DNA of 44,442 nt from Rhodococcus jostii NBRC 16295 (GTDB lineage Bacteria; Actinomycetota; Actinomycetes; Mycobacteriales; Mycobacteriaceae): positions 1 to 44,442 of the forward strand of contig NZ_BCWY01000078.1 in NCBI RefSeq assembly GCF_001894825.1, given 5' to 3'. The notes below the pieces were generated by a model. The model had not been told where the DNA came from. It ran no database searches and saw only the letters and a list, made by a program, of their open reading frames with translations. Below are positions 34,652 to 42,359 of the stretch, piece after piece (positions within the stretch are counted from its first letter, which is position 1; each line of letters starts with the position of its first letter). Both the position numbers and the translations under genes were made by a program.

Positions 34652-35439
34652 GAGAACTTCGGCTCCCGCTTCTCGCGATGCGAGGACACGCCCTCGACCA
34701 CGTCGGGACCACCGAAGCCGTAGAACTCCAACCCCAGTGACGCGTCGAAGATCGGCATGGCCTGCCGGTACCAGCCGTTGAGGGCCATCTTGGTGCCCTG
34801 GATACCGGCCCGGGAGCCGGCGGCCAGCTTCCGCGCGATCTCCATCGCCCGGTCCTGCACCTGGTCGTCGTCGACGCACAGCGACACCATGCCGATCCGC
34901 TCCGCCTCCTCACCGGTGAGCACCTCGTTGGTGAGCAGGTGGTACTTGGCCTTCGCCATGCTCGTCAGCAACGGCCAGCAGATGGCCGCATGGTCCCCGG
35001 CGGCGACACCCAACCGGACGTGGCCGTCGACGATCTTGGTGCGACGGCCCGCGACGGAGATGTCGGCGAGCAGCGCGGCCACGAGGCCGGCACCGGCGGC
35101 CGGTCCGTTGATCGCGGAGATGATCGGCTGCGGGACCTCGATGATGTTGCGCACCAGGTCGCGTGCCTCACGCATCACCCGGGTCCGCGACGCGTAGTCG
35201 CCGATCATGGCCTCGACGAGGTCGAAACTGCCGCCCGCCGAAAACGCCCGCTCACCGGCGCCGCGAATGACCACGGCGCGCACCGACTGGTCGAGACCGA
35301 TCACCGGCCAGATGTCGGCCAGCTCGCGGTGCGCGTCCGGGCCCACCGCGTTGAGGTTCGGCCCGTCCAGCATGATGCGGAGAATGCCTTCTTCCGGGCG
35401 ATCTACCTTCACGGACGTGAAGTCCTCGTAGCTGGTCAC
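34648..35439 (-). CDS. Non-canonical crotonase (enoyl-CoA hydratase-like; lacks both catalytic Glu)
   Basis: 263 aa crotonase-fold protein. GTG 35439 follows an AGGAAGGAAG site; the open frame runs further up but without one. The oxyanion-hole segments are visible (SAGGSFDL near 67-74, NGPAAGAG near 111-118). In true hydratases two Glu residues act; here the first place reads GHVRLGVAAGD with His140, and the second reads AKAKYHLLTN with Tyr165, so neither is present. His140 and Asp149 are nine residues apart, the same spacing as the His/Asp dyad reported for 6-oxocamphor hydrolase, a crotonase that splits cyclic beta-diketones. The enzyme may be a C-C hydrolase, isomerase or other crotonase. 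Operon member between racemase and CaiB. Confidence 0.85.
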   Translation of the reverse strand: MTSYEDFTSVKVDRPEEGILRIMLDGPNLNAVGPDAHRELADIWPVIGLDQSVRAVVIRGAGERAFSAGGSFDLVEAMIGDYASRTRVMREARDLVRNIIEVPQPIISAINGPAAGAGLVAALLADISVAGRRTKIVDGHVRLGVAAGDHAAICWPLLTSMAKAKYHLLTNEVLTGEEAERIGMVSLCVDDDQVQDRAMEIARKLAAGSRAGIQGTKMALNGWYRQAMPIFDASLGLEFYGFGGPDVVEGVSSHREKREPKFS

Positions 35440-35492
35440 TGGTGCTTCCTTCCTGGGAAATTCTCGGGTCGATCGGTGTGCCGGCGATTCGG

Positions 35493-36614
35493 TCAGTCGC
35501 CGAGGCCCCACCGCGACGCGACGTCCGCGGTGGCGACCGTGCCCACCCGCGGTGTCTCGGGTTCGCGAGCGGGTGTGCCGCTGAAACGCGGCGCGGGCAT
35601 CGGATGCAGGACACCGCCGACGGTCCGGTACACGCCGCGCTGGGTGTTGTGGGGATCCACCGCGGCCTCGTCGAACGTGAGCACCGGGGTGACGCAGGCA
35701 TCGGTACCCGCGAACACCTTCTCCCATTCGTCACGGGTGCGGCACTCGACCGCGTCGCCGATGAGCTTCCGCAAATGCGGCCACGCGGCGCGATCGTTCT
35801 GGTCGGGCCAGTCGGCGGTATCGACGCCGAGGCGCGAGGTGAACTCCCGGTAGAAATCGGGTTCGAGCGCGCCGACGGCGATGTAGCCGCCTTCCGCGCA
35901 CCGGTAGGTGTCGTAGAACGGTGCTCCGGAGTCGAGGAAGTTCGTCCCCGGATCGTCCGAGTAGAGGCCCGCGGCGCGCAGGCCCTGGAGCTTGGCGGTC
36001 AGGGCCGCGACGCCGTCGACCATCGCGGCGTCGATCACCTGCCCCCGCCCCGTGCGGGCGGCGGAGACCAGGGCGCACGCAATGCCGTACGCGCCCATGG
36101 CGCCGCCTGCCGCGTAGTCACCGAGCAGGTTGATCGGCGGACGCGGCGCACTGTCGGACCGTGCCATGGCGTGCAACGCGCCGGACTGCGCCACGTAGTT
36201 GATGTCGTGTCCGGCGTCCCGCGAACGCGGCCCCGTCTGTCCGTAGCCGGTCAGCCGCACGTAGACGAGGCGCTCGTTGCGTGCCATCACCTCGTCCGGT
36301 CCGAGCCCGAGCCGTTCGGTCACGCCGGGCCGGTATCCCTCGATGAAAACGTCCGCGGCTTCGGCCAGGCGCAGCACACTCTCGCGTCCGTCCGGGTCCT
36401 TGAGGTCGACGGCCACCGCGTCGACGCCCCGGTTCACCACGTCGACTTCCTCGGTCAGACCGTCCGTCTGGCTGAGGGCGCGGGCCGACCGGTTCGGTGG
36501 CCGCACCACACGCACCACGTCGGCTCCCATGTCGGCGAGCAGCATCGAGACGTACGGCACCGGGCCCATTCCCGCGAGCACCAGTGTCCGGACTCCAGCC
36601 AGCGGACCGGTCAT
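35493..36614 (-). CDS. Alpha-methylacyl-CoA racemase
   Basis: 373 aa CaiB-fold protein of the racemase branch. The three catalytic residues of mycobacterial MCR (His126, Asp156, Glu241) are all found at a constant offset of ten: His136 in AGHDINY, Asp166 in NLLGDYAAGG and Glu251 in GALEPDFY. It should interconvert (R)- and (S)-2-methylacyl-CoA, which is needed before an S-specific acyl-CoA dehydrogenase can act. AAGGAG lies before ATG 36614. Directly downstream of the acyl-CoA dehydrogenase gene. Its presence argues that the pathway handles a 2-methyl-branched (or 2-substituted) acid. Confidence 0.9.
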   Translation of the reverse strand: MTGPLAGVRTLVLAGMGPVPYVSMLLADMGADVVRVVRPPNRSARALSQTDGLTEEVDVVNRGVDAVAVDLKDPDGRESVLRLAEAADVFIEGYRPGVTERLGLGPDEVMARNERLVYVRLTGYGQTGPRSRDAGHDINYVAQSGALHAMARSDSAPRPPINLLGDYAAGGAMGAYGIACALVSAARTGRGQVIDAAMVDGVAALTAKLQGLRAAGLYSDDPGTNFLDSGAPFYDTYRCAEGGYIAVGALEPDFYREFTSRLGVDTADWPDQNDRAAWPHLRKLIGDAVECRTRDEWEKVFAGTDACVTPVLTFDEAAVDPHNTQRGVYRTVGGVLHPMPAPRFSGTPAREPETPRVGTVATADVASRWGLGD

Positions 36615-36639
36615 CGTCACACTCCTTCGTCGGTGGGGC

Positions 36640-37806
36640 TCAGTACGACCGCGGCAGGCCGAGAACCTGCTGCGAGACGTAGTTGCGCACCATCTCCTGC
36701 GAGAACGGCGCGTTGCGCAGGAGTCGCACCTCCCGCCACAGCCGCTCGATGTGGTACTCCTTCGCATACGCGTAGCCGCCCAGTGTCGAGAACACCCGGT
36801 CGCACGCTTCGAAGCCGGCCTCGGCGCCGAGGTACTTCGCTGCCGCGGCCTCGTGTCCGCACTCCTGCTTGTCGTCGAAGAGTTTCGCGGCGTGCATCGC
36901 CATGCGTTCGGCCGCCTCGAGACGGATCCACGAGTCCGCGAGCGGATGGGCGACGGCCTGGTTCTGGCCGATCGGGCGATCGAACACCACCCGGTTCTTC
37001 GCGTACTCGGTGCCGATCTCGAGGGCCGCGCGGCCGAGGCCGATGCCCTCCATCGCGACGACGATGCGTTCGGGGTTGAGTCCGTCGATGATGTAGTAGA
37101 AGCCCTTGTCGACCTCGCCGACCACGTCCTCGTCGGCCACGAACAGGTTGTCGATGAACAGTTCGTTGGTGTCGATGGCCGCGCGGCCGAGCTTGTCGAT
37201 CTCGCGGATCGTGACGTGCTTGGGGTCGAGTTCGGCGAAGAAGATCGTCATCCCGTGCAGCGGCTTGTCGTCGCGCCGCGGCGCCGTGCGGGCCAGCAGC
37301 AGGATGCGGTGCGCGTTCTGGGCGTTGGTGATGAACACCTTCTGGCCGTTGATGACCCAGCCGCCGTCGACCTTGGTCGCCTTCGTCTTGATGCGGGACG
37401 TGTCGACACCGGCGGTCGGCTCGGTGATGCCGAACGCGGTGAGCATCTCACCCGAGGCCAGCTTGGGGAGATACTTCTTCTTCATCTCCTCCGAGCCGTA
37501 CCGGACGATCGGCGCCGGCGGGAAGACGTAGAAGTGGATCGCCGAGCCACCGCTCATGCCGCCGCCGGAGGATGCGATCTCGCCCATCATCACGGCGGCT
37601 TCCTGCAGGCCCAGACCGATCCCGCCGTACTCCTCCGGGATCATCGCGCCGAGCCAGCCCCCGTCCGCGAAGGCCTTGATGAAATCCCAGGGGTATTCGT
37701 GCTTGTTGTCCTTGTCGAGCCAGTAGTTGTTGTCGAACTTCCGCGCCAGCTCGCGAGTCGCCTTGCGGACGATCTCGATGTTGCTTTCGGTGTCGAAATC
37801 TGCCAT
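36640..37806 (-). CDS. Acyl-CoA dehydrogenase
   Basis: 388 aa flavoprotein of the acyl-CoA dehydrogenase family. ATG 37806 has TAGGAG and lies 10 bp after the CoA ligase stop. FAD/substrate segments are seen: FGITEPTAGVD near 125, WVINGQKVFITNA near 150 and LGGYAYAKEYHIERLWREVR near 345. The place of the MCAD-type catalytic Glu reads NAPFSQE, so that residue is missing; a Glu in LNPERIVVA (Glu246) fits the alternative position used in isovaleryl-CoA and long-chain enzymes. It should form the 2,3-double bond of an acyl-CoA and pass electrons to ETF. Works with the racemase next door on branched substrates. Confidence 0.92.
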   Translation of the reverse strand: MADFDTESNIEIVRKATRELARKFDNNYWLDKDNKHEYPWDFIKAFADGGWLGAMIPEEYGGIGLGLQEAAVMMGEIASSGGGMSGGSAIHFYVFPPAPIVRYGSEEMKKKYLPKLASGEMLTAFGITEPTAGVDTSRIKTKATKVDGGWVINGQKVFITNAQNAHRILLLARTAPRRDDKPLHGMTIFFAELDPKHVTIREIDKLGRAAIDTNELFIDNLFVADEDVVGEVDKGFYYIIDGLNPERIVVAMEGIGLGRAALEIGTEYAKNRVVFDRPIGQNQAVAHPLADSWIRLEAAERMAMHAAKLFDDKQECGHEAAAAKYLGAEAGFEACDRVFSTLGGYAYAKEYHIERLWREVRLLRNAPFSQEMVRNYVSQQVLGLPRSY

Positions 37807-37816
37807 CTCAGTACTC

Positions 37817-39766
37817 CTAGTCTTCGCCCGCGTACACGGGAATGTCCTCGAGCGGCGTCGCCGGGTCGAGCGACGACATGTCGCCGATCGGGGCACCGAT
37901 GAACCGCGACCGGATGGCGCGGCGCATGATCTTTCCGTTCTTCGTCTTCGGCAGCGTCTGCACCGCATACACCTCGGGCGCAAAGGATTTGCTCGCGTTC
38001 GCCAGCGCCGTCGCCTGCAGGTCGTCGTTGTCGACACCGTCGGCGCGCAGCACCGCGAACGCCACCGCCCGCTGACCGCGCATCTCGTCCGGCACGCCGA
38101 TCACCGCGACCTCCGTGATCCGGTTGTCCCGCAGCAGGGCGGCCTCGATCTCGGCCGGCCCCACGCGGCGCCCGGAGAGCTTGATCGTGTCGTCCGAGCG
38201 GCCGTGGATCCGCCACATGCCCGCAGAGTCGACGCTCGCGAGGTCGCCGTGTACCCAGACGCCGTCCCAGCGACTCCAGTAGGTGTCCAGGTAGCGGTCC
38301 CGGTCCTGCCAGAAGGCGTGCGTCATCCCGGGGAACGTGTTGAGCACCGCGAGTTCGCCGATCTGCCCGACGACGGGCCTGCCGTCGTCATCGAGCACCG
38401 CGGCATCGACGCCGGGCAGCGGCCCGGTGAATGCCGCCGGTGCGGCCGGCAGGAACGGGTAGCCGACGAGGATGCCGCCACCGACCTCGGTGCCGCCGCT
38501 GTAGTTGACGATCGCGCGCTCTTGCCCGCCGACCTCGTCGAACAGCCAGAACCAGGTCGGCTCGTCCCAGGCCTCGCCGGTGGAGACGAACGTCTTCAGG
38601 GTCGGCATCGCCGGAGCGCTGCCGTCGCCCGCCGCCTTGAGTGCGCGCGCCGCCGTCGGCGCGATGCCCTGCACGGTGACACCGTTGCGGTTCACGATCT
38701 CCCACATACGATTCGATGTGGGGTGGGTGGGCAGGCCCTCGATCATCACGATGGTCGCGCCGAGCTGCAGCGGACCGGTCATGAGCATCGGGCCTACGAG
38801 CCAACCGAGGTCGGTGATCCAGGAGACCACGTCGTCGGCGTGCACGTCGAAGCCGTACGCGAAGTCGACCGCGGTCTTGGCCGCGAAACCGCCGTGCGAG
38901 TGCACGATTCCCTTCGGCCTGCCCGTGGTTCCGGACGTGTAGACGATCGCGAGCGGGTCGTTCGACTCGGTCTCGGCGGTCGGCACGGGTTCCGGATCGG
39001 CTGCCAGTTCGTCGTAGTAGACGTCGCGGCCGGCCTGCATCGGCACGTCGGTTCCCAGGTGCCGGATCACGACGACGGAGCGCACCGACGGCGCCTGCGC
39101 GAGTGCGGCGTCTGCGGTCGCCTTCATCTCGACGACCTTGTCGCGGCGCGTCGTGCCGTCGGCGGTCACCAGGAGGACGGCGTCCGAATCCTGCAGACGC
39201 GTGGCCAGGGCGTCGGGCGCATATCCACTGAACGTGGGCACCGCGACCGCGCCGATCATCGCGATCGCGAGAAAGGCCACGGCGGCCTCGGGCACGACCG
39301 GCATGAACAACACCACCCGATCGCCACGGCGCACTCCCAGGCCCGCGAGGTGTGCCGCGAACCGGCTCACCTCCGCCGCGAGCTCTGCGAAGGTCAGCGT
39401 GCGCCGCTGTCCCCCGTCGCCCTCGTAGACCACCGCGGTCTTACCGGAGAGGTCACCGCGGCCGTGCCGGAGGGCCGCCAGTTCGGCGACGTTGATCCGG
39501 CCGCCGGGGAACCATCTCGGGAATTCCTTGCCTTCGGACTCGTCGAGAACTCGGTCGAACGGCACCGAGAACTCGACGTCGAGGTCGGCGAGCGCCTCGT
39601 GCCAGAACCACTCGGGATCGGCGACGGCGCGACGACCCAGTTCGGCGACGGCGGCGGCATCGTCGCCGAAGCCCCAGCTCTTCATCGCCGCGAGCAGCCT
39701 CGCGCGCTCGCGCACCGCGGGTCCGGGAACCCAGGCAATGTCCTCGGGCTGGCTACTGATGCCCAT
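37817..39766 (-). CDS. Acyl-CoA synthetase (acetoacetyl/acetyl-CoA synthetase-like), intact
   Basis: 649 aa ANL-superfamily ligase. P-loop YTSGTTGRPKGIVHSHGG near residue 262, core motif HGDLASVDSAG and GRSDDTIKLSGRRVGP near 520, and the C-terminal catalytic Lys in KTKNGKIMRR near 617. GAGGAGAA precedes ATG 39766. The N-terminal WF..G.RINVAEL region is of the acetyl-/acetoacetyl-CoA synthetase type, so the substrate may be a short or beta-keto acid. In the operon it sits between MaoC (51 bp) and the acyl-CoA dehydrogenase (10 bp). It is the intact paralog of the frameshifted gene at 1-1053. Confidence 0.92.
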   Translation of the reverse strand: MGISSQPEDIAWVPGPAVRERARLLAAMKSWGFGDDAAAVAELGRRAVADPEWFWHEALADLDVEFSVPFDRVLDESEGKEFPRWFPGGRINVAELAALRHGRGDLSGKTAVVYEGDGGQRRTLTFAELAAEVSRFAAHLAGLGVRRGDRVVLFMPVVPEAAVAFLAIAMIGAVAVPTFSGYAPDALATRLQDSDAVLLVTADGTTRRDKVVEMKATADAALAQAPSVRSVVVIRHLGTDVPMQAGRDVYYDELAADPEPVPTAETESNDPLAIVYTSGTTGRPKGIVHSHGGFAAKTAVDFAYGFDVHADDVVSWITDLGWLVGPMLMTGPLQLGATIVMIEGLPTHPTSNRMWEIVNRNGVTVQGIAPTAARALKAAGDGSAPAMPTLKTFVSTGEAWDEPTWFWLFDEVGGQERAIVNYSGGTEVGGGILVGYPFLPAAPAAFTGPLPGVDAAVLDDDGRPVVGQIGELAVLNTFPGMTHAFWQDRDRYLDTYWSRWDGVWVHGDLASVDSAGMWRIHGRSDDTIKLSGRRVGPAEIEAALLRDNRITEVAVIGVPDEMRGQRAVAFAVLRADGVDNDDLQATALANASKSFAPEVYAVQTLPKTKNGKIMRRAIRSRFIGAPIGDMSSLDPATPLEDIPVYAGED

Positions 39767-39817
39767 TTCCGTGTTCTCCTCGTCTGGGACTGTCGGTCGT
39801 CGGGTCGGGATGAGCGA

Positions 39818-40282
39818 TCAGGCCTGCGCGTCGGCCGACTTCTTGAGCATCAGGCCGACGCGGGTGGCGTCGCACACGATCTCGTCGCGCTGGTTGATGC
39901 CGTAGTGACGGAAGGTGACGATGCCGGAGTCGTTGCGACTCTTGGACTCCCGGGCCGATACGATCTCGGTGCGCACGTGGATGGTGTCACCGTGGAACAC
40001 CGGCTTCGGGAACTTGATCGAGTCGAAGCCGAGGTTGCCGAGGGTGGTCCCATAGGTGGTGTCGTGCATCGAGATGCCGGCAACGAGGCCGAGGAGGAAC
40101 AGGCTGTTCACCAGACGCTGCCCGTGGATGGAGTCCTTGCTGTATTCCGCATCCAGGTGGAGTGGTGCCATGTTCAGGGTCATCGTGCTGAACATGACGT
40201 TGTCGGTTTCGGTCACGGTGCGGCGCACCTCGTGATCGATAACCATTCCCGGTGCGAATTCCTCGAAGTACAAACCCGGCAT
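39818..40282 (-). CDS. MaoC-family hot-dog dehydratase (copy 2)
   Basis: 154 aa single hot-dog domain, close paralog of the protein at 1083-1553. AAAGGAC before ATG 40282. The motif is TLNMAPLHLDAEYS with His42, and Asn37 in the usual Asp position, as in copy 1. First gene of the seven-gene minus operon, likely acting on the 2,3-unsaturated acyl-CoA made by the acyl-CoA dehydrogenase two genes downstream. The GDT/LVNS segments typical of (R)-hydratases are present (FHGDTIHVRTEI). Substrate unknown. Confidence 0.9.
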   Translation of the reverse strand: MPGLYFEEFAPGMVIDHEVRRTVTETDNVMFSTMTLNMAPLHLDAEYSKDSIHGQRLVNSLFLLGLVAGISMHDTTYGTTLGNLGFDSIKFPKPVFHGDTIHVRTEIVSARESKSRNDSGIVTFRHYGINQRDEIVCDATRVGLMLKKSADAQA

Positions 40283-40352
40283 GTGACGTCCTTTCTATCG
40301 AGCGACGACGAGTACGACTCTCGGTCGCTGCAGTTCGTAGCCTCACTCTAGG

Positions 40353-40371
40353 TTAAATATATTATGCATGC
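40353..40371. promoter_or_regulatory. Operator-like AT motif, MaoC copy 2 side
   Basis: TTAAATATATTATGCATGC, 71 bp upstream of the MaoC start. Its complement contains CATAATATA, the shared core. Confidence 0.5.
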
Positions 40372-40376
40372 AAGAA

Positions 40377-40420
40377 CGCAATGTTTAATGCTCAATGCAT
40401 TGCGCAACCTTCGCAATGCG
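40377..40420. promoter_or_regulatory. Cluster of CAATGC repeats between the AT motifs
   Basis: CGCAATG (40377-40383), the palindrome CAATGCATTG (40393-40402) and CGCAATGCG (40412-40420) are spaced by about 10 bp or a multiple in the divergent MaoC/MFS promoter. They look like a second kind of operator, separate from the AT-rich motif. Confidence 0.45.
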
Positions 40421-40422
40421 TG

Positions 40423-40439
40423 AATAGTATATGATGCAC
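40423..40439. promoter_or_regulatory. Operator-like AT motif, MFS side
   Basis: AATAGTATATGATGCAC, 55 bp upstream of the MFS start; complement carries CATCATATA. Confidence 0.5.
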
Positions 40440-40493
40440 AGCACACAGCGTTGACGGTGTGATCTCGACGACAAGACTGAAGGACACCCTTAC

Positions 40494-41825
40494 GTGAACA
40501 ACACCGAAGAACACCTCATGACCGACCCCGTGCCCACGAAAGTCCCGCGGTCCGAACCGGCAACCGAACCTCGCAAGCTGACAGCGTGGGGCATCACGGG
40601 AATGCTCGTGGTGCTGTACCTCATGAATGCGTCCGACAAGGCGGTGTTCGGCCTCATCGCCCAGCCGCTCAGCGAGGACCTCGGGCTCAGTGCGTCACAG
40701 ATCGGCTTCACTGGCAGCATGTTCTTCCTCGCCTTCAGCTTCGGCGGCTTCTTCGCGGGACCGATCAACAAGTTTCTCGCCCTCCGGTGGTCCATCGCGA
40801 TCATCGCCGTGCTGTGGGGCGTCGTCATGCTGCCGCTCGTCGTGTGGTCGACGTTCGCGGTGCTGCTCGCGAGCCGGATGCTTCTCGGCCTCGCGGAGGG
40901 ACCGACATCCGGTTTGCTGCACACCGCCGCCTACTCGTGGCACGCGCCCGCGAAGCGGGGGCTCCCGAGCGCGCTCATCATCAGCGGAAGCATGCTGGCC
41001 AAGATGGCAGTCGTCCCGATGCTCGCGCTGGTGGTGGCCGAGTACGGGTGGCGCGCGGCCATCATCGTGCTCAGTTTCGCGACCGCGCTGTGGTGCATCC
41101 CGTGGCTGCTGACCTGGCGACCGGGCCCGTATGTCGTGGGCGGGAAGAACACGTCGACCGACGACACCGACAGCGAGCCGGCGGTCGCCTGGCGGCGCCT
41201 GCTCACCACGCGAACCTTCGTGTCCGCCGTACTCGTCGCGATGAGCGCCTATGCGCTCATGACCGTCGTGCTCACCTGGTTGCCCTCATACTTCGAGCAG
41301 GGGTTGGGATACTCCCGCCTCGAGTCGGGCACATTGTTCGCCGCGCCGAGCTTCGTCGGGCTCGCAACGCTCATCGGCGGATCCTGGCTGAGCGACCGCG
41401 GGATCAGCCGCGGCATGTCGATCCGCCTGGTCCGCGTGGTCGTACCGTGCGTCGGCGTCATCGTCGCCGGGGTTCTGCTGCTGAGCCTGCCGGCCCTAGG
41501 GTCTCCGCTCCTCGCGGTCTGCGCGGTCTCGGTGGCGTACGGGCTGGTCGTCGCGGTGTTCCCGCTGCTCAATGCCGCGGTGATCGCGACGTGCCCGCCG
41601 CGCCAGACAGCCGGAGTCATCGGCGCCTTCTTCGCGTTGCAAGCCATCGGCGGGATCATCGGACCGTGGTCGATGGGAATCGTCGTCGATGCCTCGACGA
41701 CGAAGATCGACGGCTACCAGGCGTCGTTCCAGTGCCTGGGCATAGTGGGCGCCATCGTCGCGATCGTCGCGCTGATTCTCGCCGACCCGGCGCGTGATCG
41801 CGAGCTCCTCCGCGTCACCCGCTGA
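40494..41825 (+). CDS. MFS transporter, ACS-like (copy 2)
   Basis: 443 aa inner-membrane transporter with about 12 helices, paralog of the one at 24417. GTG 40494 is used, with AAGGAC 8 bases upstream; ATG 40518 is an alternative start. Signature segments NASDKAVFGLI, TAAYSWHAPAKRGLP and ADPARDRE are shared with the paralog. It is divergent from the seven-gene CoA operon and shares its control region, so it probably imports that pathway's acid. A 20-bp perfect hairpin follows its stop. Confidence 0.88.
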   Translation: MNNTEEHLMTDPVPTKVPRSEPATEPRKLTAWGITGMLVVLYLMNASDKAVFGLIAQPLSEDLGLSASQIGFTGSMFFLAFSFGGFFAGPINKFLALRWSIAIIAVLWGVVMLPLVVWSTFAVLLASRMLLGLAEGPTSGLLHTAAYSWHAPAKRGLPSALIISGSMLAKMAVVPMLALVVAEYGWRAAIIVLSFATALWCIPWLLTWRPGPYVVGGKNTSTDDTDSEPAVAWRRLLTTRTFVSAVLVAMSAYALMTVVLTWLPSYFEQGLGYSRLESGTLFAAPSFVGLATLIGGSWLSDRGISRGMSIRLVRVVVPCVGVIVAGVLLLSLPALGSPLLAVCAVSVAYGLVVAVFPLLNAAVIATCPPRQTAGVIGAFFALQAIGGIIGPWSMGIVVDASTTKIDGYQASFQCLGIVGAIVAIVALILADPARDRELLRVTR

Positions 41826-41844
41826 CCCGCAGCGAGCTTCCGAT

Positions 41845-41887
41845 TTGTGCCCAGTACTTCTGACACCGTCAGAAGTACTGGGCACAA
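41845..41887 (+). terminator. Very long perfect hairpin after MFS gene
   Basis: A 20-bp perfect stem (41845-41864 with 41868-41887, arm TTGTGCCCAGTACTTCTGAC) closed by a 3-base loop ACC, 20 bp after the MFS stop. TT follows in neither direction for long. Most likely the terminator, but stem length and perfection exceed what a terminator needs. Confidence 0.75.
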
Positions 41888-41936
41888 TCGTCTGTCGACC
41901 AGCCGGCGCTAGTTCGGGCTGGTTGACCCGTTTCAC

Positions 41937-41957
41937 CACTATATATATTATGTTTTC
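41937..41957. promoter_or_regulatory. Operator-like AT motif before WhiB-like gene
   Basis: CACTATATATATTATGTTTTC includes the complement of CATAATATA. It lies 53 bp upstream of the WhiB start, making this gene a possible member of the same regulon. Confidence 0.45.
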
Positions 41958-42009
41958 TAATTGCCGACATCGGCAAGACACACCTCGTCGAACGATCGGA
42001 GCGTGTTCC

Positions 42010-42294
42010 GTGAGAACATCACACACCGCACCGGATGTTGACGTCACTCCGGAGGAATGGCGGTTGCGCGCACGTTGCCGCGGCATGGACATCACCGTCT
42101 TCTACCTCGACGACGACACCGCGAAACCCCCACCGCAGCGCGTGCGCACCGCGAAGGATGTGTGTCGACAGTGCCCGGTGATCGATGAATGCCGCCAGTA
42201 CGCCATCCATTTCGGCGAACAACACGGAGTGTGGGGCGGATTGACTCCGCGGGAACTCGGCGCCGCCAGAAAATGGAGCCGCTGGCAACGGTAA
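42010..42294 (+). CDS. WhiB-family iron-sulfur regulator
   Basis: 94 aa. Four cysteines of the [4Fe-4S] site: Cys23, Cys52, Cys55 and Cys61 (C...CxxCxxxxxC), followed by the family turn GVWGGLTPREL and a basic C-terminus (RKWSRWQR) for DNA or sigma contact. GTG 42010 is preceded by GGAG at about 10 bases; the frame is open to 41794, but that part covers the hairpin and promoter. WhiB proteins bind region 4 of the principal sigma factor and respond to redox or NO. Placed at the edge of the catabolic island with the island's promoter motif upstream. Confidence 0.9.
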   Translation: MRTSHTAPDVDVTPEEWRLRARCRGMDITVFYLDDDTAKPPPQRVRTAKDVCRQCPVIDECRQYAIHFGEQHGVWGGLTPRELGAARKWSRWQR

Positions 42295-42359
42295 CCACCG
42301 TCAAATGGCCATGTGTACTCGAGACCCTCGCGGCTGCACGGCCGATCTCACAACGTCGT

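Noticed and set aside
37727..40351. Long plus-strand open frame of 874 codons
   Set aside because: It lies fully antisense to the MaoC, CoA ligase and acyl-CoA dehydrogenase genes, has low-complexity Arg/His/Asp-rich content and matches no family. It results from high GC at third positions.
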